NCBI GenBank assembly: GCA_005799475.1
Contig: SYGQ01000152.1
Coordinates: 1 to 6,581 of the forward strand
From: Planctomycetia bacterium
GTDB taxonomy: Bacteria; Planctomycetota; Phycisphaerae; Phycisphaerales; SM1A02
DNA: 6,581 nt
Reading direction: 5' to 3'
Shown: positions 1-5,132 of the stretch, piece by piece
How positions within the stretch are numbered: the first letter of the stretch is position 1
Layout: each line of letters begins with the position of its first letter
Position numbers and translations under genes: made by a program
The notes under the pieces: model-generated
Told to the model about the DNA's origin: nothing
What the model saw: the letters and a program-made list of their open reading frames with translations, nothing else
The model's database searches: none

Positions 1-1
1 A

Positions 2-1288
2 GCGCTCGTCCTGCGGTGGCTGCGGGAGAATCCGGCACGTCTGGGTCATGGATGGGAGCCCTATCCAACATCGTTGCGGATCGTGAACTGGATCAAGTGG
101 TCGTGCGCGGGCGCAACGCTCGACCCCGACGCATGGCAGAGCCTCGCCGTGCAAGCACGGTGGCTCGGTCGCCGCATCGAGTGGCATCTCTTGGCGAATC
201 ATCTCTTCGTCAACGGCAAGGCACTCGTGTTCGCTGGACTCGCGTTCAACGGCCCTGAGGCACACCGTTGGCTCGAGCAGGGGCTCGCGATCCTGCGAGA
301 GCAAGTTCCTGAGCAGGTCTTGGGGGATGGTGCGCACTTCGAGCGCAGCCCGATGTACCACGCCCTCATCCTCGAGGATCTCCTCGACCTCATCAACGCA
401 TCGTGCACCTTCACAGGGCGCATCGATACGGCGACCGTCGCGCGGTGGCGCACCGCCGCGGCCGCGATGCTTTCATGGCAGCGCGCGATGACGCACCCCG
501 ATGGCGATCCTGCATTCTTCAACGACGCGGCGTTCGGCATTGCGCCCAAGCGCGATGAACTCGAGGCGTACGGGGCGAGACTCGGCGTCGAGGCGCGTGC
601 CGCTCCCTCGCCCTGTTGGCTGCGCGAGTCTGGCTATGTCCGCGCCTCCACCGAGACCGCCGTCCTCCTCTGCGACATCGCCCCTGTGGGTCCCGACGAA
701 CAGCCCGGGCATGCGCACGCCGACACGCTTTCCTTCGAACTCTCAATCGGTGGCCATCGCGTCGCGGTGAACACGGGGACATCCACTTATCTGCCAGGGG
801 CGCTGCGGAAGTTCGAGCGCTCTACGCGCGCGCACAACACCGTTGAGATCGACGGCCTGGACTCGAGCGAAGTCTGGGGGGCGTTTCGTGTTGGCCGCCG
901 TGCGCGGGTCTCCCAGGAGTCGGTTCAGAGTGACGGCACAGGCACACTCATCTCGGCGACCCATGACGGCTACGGATGGCTTCCGGGCGCGCCGACTCAC
1001 ACCCGCTCATGGCATTTCCGCCCTGGGGAACTCACGATCAGCGATGAAATCCAAGGTGCCTTCCGTTCCGCCGTGGCACGCGTGCACCTGCATCCGATGG
1101 TCATGCGCGACGAGGACGGCACGCTGCGCCTACCCTGTGGTCGTCGTTTGTGCGTCGAGGCACATGGCGGCGCGCTGAACATTGAGCGCACCGCATGGCA
1201 CCCGTCTTTCGGGACGAGCCGCGACAATCTGTGCCTTGTCCTCCGCATCGAGGGGCCGAAGGCGTCGCTCGCGCTCCGCTGGTCGTGA
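2..1288 (+). CDS. Heparinase II/III-family polysaccharide lyase, 5' truncated by window edge
   Basis: Likely cleaves a uronic-acid-containing polysaccharide by beta-elimination, probably in the periplasm or outside the cell; the substrate is unknown. The frame is open from base 2, so the gene starts upstream. A TTG at 74 could be called as a start, but the codons before it encode GWEPYPTSLRIVNWIKW, a conserved stretch of this family, so it is internal. The 428 visible residues show the end of the alpha/alpha toroid (FERSPMYH, residues 113-120) and then the C-terminal beta-sandwich with the family hallmark GHAHADTLSFEL (His237, His239, Asp241) and the following AVNTGTSTY and RAHNTVEIDG stretches. 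Family members usually have more N-terminal sequence, so perhaps 100-200 residues, including any signal peptide, lie outside the window. The stop is followed after one base by the next ATG, which suggests one transcript with translational coupling. The family call is firm; the substrate and exact catalytic residues are not. Confidence 0.92.
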   Translation, partial: ALVLRWLRENPARLGHGWEPYPTSLRIVNWIKWSCAGATLDPDAWQSLAVQARWLGRRIEWHLLANHLFVNGKALVFAGLAFNGPEAHRWLEQGLAILREQVPEQVLGDGAHFERSPMYHALILEDLLDLINASCTFTGRIDTATVARWRTAAAAMLSWQRAMTHPDGDPAFFNDAAFGIAPKRDELEAYGARLGVEARAAPSPCWLRESGYVRASTETAVLLCDIAPVGPDEQPGHAHADTLSFELSIGGHRVAVNTGTSTYLPGALRKFERSTRAHNTVEIDGLDSSEVWGAFRVGRRARVSQESVQSDGTGTLISATHDGYGWLPGAPTHTRSWHFRPGELTISDEIQGAFRSAVARVHLHPMVMRDEDGTLRLPCGRRLCVEAHGGALNIERTAWHPSFGTSRDNLCLVLRIEGPKASLALRWS

Positions 1289-1289
1289 C

Positions 1290-3731
1290 ATGCACATCCT
1301 CTTCCTGACCGACAACTTTCCGCCCGAAGTGAACGCGCCCGCGTCGCGCACCTTCGAACACTGTCGGGAGTGGGTGCGCCACGGTCATCAAGTGACGGTC
1401 ATCACCGGCGCTCCGAATTTTCCCAAGGGCAAGGTCTTCGCGGGGTACCGCAACAAGCTCCACCAGACCGAGCAGATGGAGGGGATCCGGGTCATCCGGG
1501 TCTGGACCTACATCACCGCAAATGAGGGATTCCAGCGCCGAATCCTCGACTACATGAGTTTCATGGTCAGCGCGTTTCTGGCCAGCCTCTTTGTGCGCCG
1601 CCCCGATGTGGTCATTGGGACTTCGCCGCAATTCTTCACCGCGTGCGCCGCATGGGCGGCCAGCGCGGTCAAGCGCCGGCCATTCGTGTTCGAACTCCGC
1701 GACCTGTGGCCGGAGTCGATCCGCGTTGTCGGCGCCATGAAGAACGAGTGGATCTTGGATCTCCTCGAAAGGGTCGAACTCTTTCTCTATCGGCGCGCCT
1801 TCCGCGTCGTGTCGGTGACGCATGCCTTCAAACGGGATCTCGTGCGCCGAGGGATCGATCCCCACAAGATTCGAGTGGCCACCAACGGCGTGGATATCGC
1901 GCGGTTCAAGCCGCAGCCGCGCGACGCCGCGCTCGTGCGCTCTCTCGGACTGGAAGGGAAGTTCGTCGCCGGCTACATCGGCACCCACGGACTCGCGCAC
2001 TCGCTCGAGACCATCCTCGACGCGGCACACAAGGCGCAGTCCGAGGGTGATGACACGCTCGCATTCATCTTCCTTGGTGATGGAGCGCGAAAGGCGGACC
2101 TCAAGGCGCGCGCGGTCGATCTCGGCCTGCGAAATGTGCGGTTCGTTGATTCGGTGGGCAAGGACGAGGTGCCGCGCTACTGGGCGCTCCTGGATGTCGC
2201 CATCATTCACTTGAAGCGAAGTCCACTCTTCGAGACGGTCATCCCCTCGAAACTCTTCGAGTGCATGGGCATGGGGATCCCCATTCTGCACGGCGTGGCG
2301 GGCGAGTCGGCTGAGATCGTCGAGCGCGAGAGGGTCGGGCTGACGGTCACACCAGAGGACTCGGCGGCCATGCTCGACGGACTGCGGCGGTTTCAGCGCG
2401 ATCCGGCGCTGTACGCGCAGGTTCGCGAGCATGCGCTCCGCGCCGCCACGCACTACGACCGCAGCGCGCTCGCGCTCTCCATGCTCGAGACGCTGCGCGA
2501 CAACCGAATCCTCCTCCTCAACCAGGCCTTTTGGCCCGATGTGGTGGCGACCGCGCAGCACGCGGATGATCTCGCGAGGTATCTGACGCGCCACGGCGAC
2601 GATGTGTCGGTCGTGGCAAGTCGTGCCATCTACGGCGCACGAGGCTCAACGCTCCCCAAGCGCGAATCACGCGAGGGGATCGCGATCCATCGCGTGGGAT
2701 GGCAGTTTTTCGGCAAGCGGGGGATCACGCCGAGGCTCTTCGACTTTGCGCTCTTCTACCTCGCCGCGGGCTGGCAGTGTCTCCTGATGAAGCGCCACGA
2801 TGTCGTCGTGTGTTTCACCACGCCGCCGTTCATTGCGCTCGTGGGCGTCATTCTCAAGTGGACGAAGGGAACCCGGCTCGTCTACTGGACGATGGATCTC
2901 TATCCAGAGGTCCCCGTCGCCGCTGGGCTCATGAAGCGGAACGGATTGTCCTGGCGCCTCTTCCGCAGCATTGACCGACTCTGCCTGCGGAGCAGTGACC
3001 GCGTGGTCGCGCTCGGCAGTTGCATGCGCGATGTCGTCAGCGAGAAGGGCGCGCGTCCGGAATCAGTCTCCATCATCTCAGTGTGGAGCGGTGCCGAGGA
3101 GTTCGTGGAGCGCCCGAGGGAAGCCAACCCACTTCGTCGCGAGTGGGACATCGGAGACCGCCTCACGCTCATCTATGTCGGCAACTTCGGTTTGGGCCAC
3201 GATATGGAGGCGATCGCAACGGCGGTGGAGTTGCTCAAGGACGAGGACTCCATCAGGTGGCTGTTCATCGGCGAAGGGAAAGCGAAGCCGATCCTGGAAG
3301 GGCGGATCAGTGCCTGCGGCGCAAAGAATGTGGTGCTCGCTGGTTACCAGCGTCGCGACCAGCTCGCGGATGTGCTCGATGTGGGGGATGCGCACATCGT
3401 GACGATGCTGCCTGGATGGGAAGGCCTCCTGTTGCCGAGCAAGTTCTTCAGTGTGCTCGCTGCCGGGAGGCCTGTGGTCTGGGTGGGGCCGAAAGAGAGC
3501 GAGTGCGGCATCATTCTCCGCGAGTTGAACTGCGGTTACGAACTTGCACCCGGAGATGGCGCGGGGCTCGCGCGCGTCGTCCGCGCGATGATGGCCGACC
3601 GAGCGGCGGCCCTTGCCATGGGAGAACGGGGTCGTGCGGCCTACGAGGGTCGCTATTCGTTGCAGCGATCCTGCGAGCGGTGGCGACAGTTGCTCAGTGA
3701 GGTGGCGCAGGGTTCCGCCGGAGTTCGATGA
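1290..3731 (+). CDS. Tandem fusion of two GT4-family glycosyltransferases (N-terminal half WbuB-like)
   Basis: Predicted cytoplasmic or membrane-associated enzyme adding sugars from nucleotide-sugar donors during polysaccharide repeat-unit assembly. It is 813 residues, about twice a single GT4 enzyme. Half 1 (about 1-404) starts with a Rossmann fold (MHILFLTDNFPPEVNAPASR), then ELRDLWPES at 135-143, ATNGVD near 197-202, the second Rossmann lobe at GYIGTHG (228-234), and a PSKLFE donor-site motif at 319-324. It resembles WbuB-type amino-sugar transferases. Half 2 (about 405-813) restarts with a second Rossmann strand (RILLLNQAFWPDVVATAQ), then YWTMDLYPEV at 532-541, IYVGNFG near 628-634 and PSKFFSVLAAGRP from 716. 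Both halves keep both lobes, so both may be active. The ATG at 1290 was chosen because it opens the Rossmann strand and follows the upstream stop by one base; no clear Shine-Dalgarno precedes it. The 3' end overlaps the opposing GT2 gene by 38 bases. The sugars transferred cannot be inferred. Confidence 0.93.
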   Translation: MHILFLTDNFPPEVNAPASRTFEHCREWVRHGHQVTVITGAPNFPKGKVFAGYRNKLHQTEQMEGIRVIRVWTYITANEGFQRRILDYMSFMVSAFLASLFVRRPDVVIGTSPQFFTACAAWAASAVKRRPFVFELRDLWPESIRVVGAMKNEWILDLLERVELFLYRRAFRVVSVTHAFKRDLVRRGIDPHKIRVATNGVDIARFKPQPRDAALVRSLGLEGKFVAGYIGTHGLAHSLETILDAAHKAQSEGDDTLAFIFLGDGARKADLKARAVDLGLRNVRFVDSVGKDEVPRYWALLDVAIIHLKRSPLFETVIPSKLFECMGMGIPILHGVAGESAEIVERERVGLTVTPEDSAAMLDGLRRFQRDPALYAQVREHALRAATHYDRSALALSMLETLRDNRILLLNQAFWPDVVATAQHADDLARYLTRHGDDVSVVASRAIYGARGSTLPKRESREGIAIHRVGWQFFGKRGITPRLFDFALFYLAAGWQCLLMKRHDVVVCFTTPPFIALVGVILKWTKGTRLVYWTMDLYPEVPVAAGLMKRNGLSWRLFRSIDRLCLRSSDRVVALGSCMRDVVSEKGARPESVSIISVWSGAEEFVERPREANPLRREWDIGDRLTLIYVGNFGLGHDMEAIATAVELLKDEDSIRWLFIGEGKAKPILEGRISACGAKNVVLAGYQRRDQLADVLDVGDAHIVTMLPGWEGLLLPSKFFSVLAAGRPVVWVGPKESECGIILRELNCGYELAPGDGAGLARVVRAMMADRAAALAMGERGRAAYEGRYSLQRSCERWRQLLSEVAQGSAGVR
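2490..2513 (+). other. Fusion junction between the two GT4 domains
   Basis: At about residues 401-408 the C-terminal helix of the first glycosyltransferase (MLETL) runs through Arg-Asp-Asn directly into the first beta-strand of the second (RILLLNQ). There is no proline-rich, charged or low-complexity linker. Separate relatives would normally have a stop codon and a new start about here; none is present in this frame. The only nearby ATG (2481, Met398) has no Shine-Dalgarno-like sequence before it. The join is direct in the sequence; its origin by loss of a stop/start pair is inferred, and a base-calling or assembly error is possible. Confidence 0.75.
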
Positions 3732-4539
3732 TCCGCCTGCGGATCATCGCGAAGTAGCGGCACTTCATTCGCGCGAAGGCCAAGCCGGCCATCCCGTCGA
3801 GGAAGCCGAGCTTCCAGAGGTACGAGTACACGAGATACGACGGCGCGAGCCACCATCGGGTCAGGAGACCGTACTTGCGCCGTTGAATGTCGGTGAGGTG
3901 CCCCTGACTGTCGGGTGTCGCCATCAAGCGGAGGTACCTCCTCGCTTCCCAGTCCGCGTACTGGCGATGGCGCTCGACATAGGCGTCGAGTCCCTTGAAA
4001 TCCTCATGATCGACGAGCGTGGCGAGTTGGCCGACCGAGCCTTCGAGCACGGGGTGCTCGTGGACCTCCATGTCGAGGCGGCTCCACGAGTCCTCGTCGA
4101 TCCGCTCGTACAGCCCTGCACCGACGCGGAAGATGGGCAGCTTCACTTGCGGCACACCGTGTCGGAGGCTTCGCCCCATGAAGTGATTCGTGTAAACGAC
4201 GCGGAACCCGACCTTCGTTGTCGTGGCCACGGCCGCAGCGAGTTCGTCCACGAAGGCCCCGGGGAGATACTCATCAGCATCGAGGAAGAAGACCCACGGT
4301 GTCGCGGGCGTGTGATGCATGAGGAACCAGTTGCGCTTCTTGGGGTAGCGCCCATCCCAGACGAACTGCACGACCTCGCACCCGTGGGCGCGCGCGATGT
4401 CGTGTGTCCTGTCCGTGCTCCCTGAATCAACGATGACGACGCGCTCAAACCGGCCGAGGCGCTCGAGGCACCGCGCGAGATTGCGCTCTTCATTCTTGAC
4501 CGGGATGACAACCGTCACCGGCAGCTTCGCCGCGCCCAT
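3694..4539 (-). CDS. GT2-family glycosyltransferase, WaaE/LgtF (LPS-core) type
   Basis: Predicted inverting GT-A sugar transferase of the kind that modifies LPS core or polysaccharide acceptors at the inner face of the cytoplasmic membrane. It has 281 residues from the chosen start, normal for the family. Visible are the opening strand TVVIPVKNE (9-17), DSGSTDRT (38-45), the DXD-type metal/nucleotide site LDADEYL (86-92), a His/Glu patch VHEHPVLEG (159-167) typical of WaaE-like enzymes, and a DWEARRYL region. The C-terminal quarter is rich in Trp, Tyr, Leu and Arg, consistent with membrane association. An upstream in-frame ATG at 4566 adds nine residues, but its start codon would overlap the start codon of the divergent acetyltransferase gene. 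The ATG at 4539 places the first strand at the usual distance and leaves a short gap. Neither start has a good Shine-Dalgarno. The gene is the only one on the - strand, and its last 38 bases overlap the end of the GT4 fusion gene. Donor and acceptor are unknown. Confidence 0.92.
   Translation of the reverse strand: MGAAKLPVTVVIPVKNEERNLARCLERLGRFERVVIVDSGSTDRTHDIARAHGCEVVQFVWDGRYPKKRNWFLMHHTPATPWVFFLDADEYLPGAFVDELAAAVATTTKVGFRVVYTNHFMGRSLRHGVPQVKLPIFRVGAGLYERIDEDSWSRLDMEVHEHPVLEGSVGQLATLVDHEDFKGLDAYVERHRQYADWEARRYLRLMATPDSQGHLTDIQRRKYGLLTRWWLAPSYLVYSYLWKLGFLDGMAGLAFARMKCRYFAMIRRRIIELRRNPAPPH
3726..3749. repeat. Perfect 11-bp inverted repeat at a convergent gene junction (possible bidirectional terminator)
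   Basis: The arms are 3726-3736 and 3739-3749, perfectly complementary, with CT between them; in RNA it would fold as about a 10-bp stem with a four-base loop. It covers the TGA (3729-3731) of the GT4 fusion gene on the + strand and lies inside the last codons of the GT2 gene on the - strand, where it encodes MIRRRII. No T-run follows on either side, so it is not a standard intrinsic terminator. The position between convergent genes suits termination or 3'-end protection in both directions, but part of the symmetry could come from Arg and Ile codons. Confidence 0.5.
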
Positions 4540-4564
4540 CGTGTGGCGAATACTATCGGCGATC
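4540..4564. promoter_or_regulatory. Candidate compact divergent promoter between the GT2 and acetyltransferase genes
   Basis: This is the only gap between the divergent genes, and an AT-richer patch (GAATACTAT, 4548-4556) stands out from GC-rich surroundings. On the + strand TACTAT (4551-4556) sits eight bases before the ATG at 4565. On the - strand TAGTAT (4555-4550) sits ten bases before the ATG at 4539. Each matches TATAAT at four of six positions, and the spacing would suit leaderless or near-leaderless transcripts. No -35-like hexamer is visible on either side, so this is weak positional evidence only. Confidence 0.3.
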
Positions 4565-5122
4565 ATGCCGACCCCGATGACTCCCGAGCGCGGCGTCTCG
4601 CCCTACTCATTCGGCGAACGAGTGCGGCGACTCGGGTGGTCCATCGTCCAGTCCACACTCTTCGCGTGGAGTTTTCACAACTGGTATGGATTTCGCCGCG
4701 CGCTTCTGAGGGCGTTCGGCGCTCGGGTCAGCGCCTCGTCGCGCCTTCGTCCGAGCGTGCGCATCGAGATTCCGTGGAACCTCTCCATCGGTGATGACAC
4801 CGCCATCGGCGACCGCGCGATCCTGTACTGCCTCGGGCCGGTACGAATTGGCTCGCGCGTGACGATCTCGCAGGGGGCGCACCTCTGCGCGGGCTCGCAC
4901 GACCACCACACTCGCGCCATGACGCTCCTGCGCCTTCCCATCACCATCGGCGACGATGCATGGATTGCGGCGGACGCATTCGTCGGACCGAGCGTTACGG
5001 TCGCGGAGGGTGCCATCCTCGGCGCGCGAAGCGTCGCCATGCACGACCTCGCGCCATGGGGGATCTACGCGGGGCATCCAGCGGTCAAGGTGAAGGACCG
5101 CGTCCGCCATGCCGCTGACTAG
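4565..5122 (+). CDS. WcaF-type hexapeptide-repeat O-acetyltransferase
   Basis: Predicted cytoplasmic acyl-CoA-dependent transferase that acetylates a sugar hydroxyl on a nascent polysaccharide unit. It has 185 residues, close to the usual size of the WcaF colanic-acid acetyltransferase group. The N-terminal part (about 14-50) carries the family's Trp/Phe/Arg-rich segment ending LLRAFGARV. After IEIPWNLSIG come left-handed beta-helix hexapeptides (IGDDTAIG, IGSRVTIS, IGDDAWIA, VTVAEGAILG), with the probable active-site loop LCAGSHDHH (candidate catalytic His112), and the typical ending YAGHPAVKVKDR. Starts at 4565 or 4577 are both possible (the latter gives 181 residues); neither has a Shine-Dalgarno. 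A longer open frame back to 4397 runs through the GT2 gene and encodes no family sequence. The GT2 gene diverges upstream, and cysS follows after 10 bases or overlaps by 14, depending on its start. The acceptor sugar is unknown; WcaF is used as a family label only. Confidence 0.9.
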   Translation: MPTPMTPERGVSPYSFGERVRRLGWSIVQSTLFAWSFHNWYGFRRALLRAFGARVSASSRLRPSVRIEIPWNLSIGDDTAIGDRAILYCLGPVRIGSRVTISQGAHLCAGSHDHHTRAMTLLRLPITIGDDAWIAADAFVGPSVTVAEGAILGARSVAMHDLAPWGIYAGHPAVKVKDRVRHAAD

Positions 5123-5124
5123 GA
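5121..5124 (+). promoter_or_regulatory. Ribosome binding site supporting the GTG start of cysS
   Basis: AGGA overlaps the TAG stop of the acetyltransferase gene and lies eight bases before the GTG at 5133, good Shine-Dalgarno spacing. The alternative ATG at 5109 has AAGGA at 5093-5097, eleven bases away, which is less favourable though not impossible. Confidence 0.5.
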
Positions 5125-5132
5125 TCGGCAGC

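Noticed and set aside
74..76. TTG at 74 as the true start of the heparinase-family gene
   Set aside because: Family-conserved residues are encoded before it and the frame is open to the window edge, so the gene starts upstream.
16..258. Small + strand frame at the left end
   Set aside because: It lies out of frame within the heparinase gene, whose frame encodes GWEPYPTSLRIVNWIKW at the same place.
1101..2594. Long - strand open frame (497 codons) opposite the first half of the GT4 fusion
   Set aside because: The + strand encodes recognisable glycosyltransferase motifs throughout. The antisense translation is rich in Arg, Glu, His and Asp with no recognisable domain, as expected for a shadow frame in GC-rich DNA.
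2481..3731. Second GT4 half as a separate gene starting at the internal ATG 2481
   Set aside because: The frame is continuous with the first half, no stop lies between them, and no ribosome site precedes this ATG. It stays possible only if the fusion is a sequencing artefact.
3613..4425. + strand open frame (270 codons) opposite the GT2 gene
   Set aside because: The - strand carries clear GT2 motifs (DSGSTD, DAD, VHEHPV). The + strand product matches no family I recognise and would overlap two real genes.
4397..4564. N-terminal extension of the acetyltransferase to a start at 4397
   Set aside because: The extra residues are antisense to the GT2 N-terminus, are Arg/Ser-rich and do not resemble the family; starts at 4565 or 4577 give the normal length.
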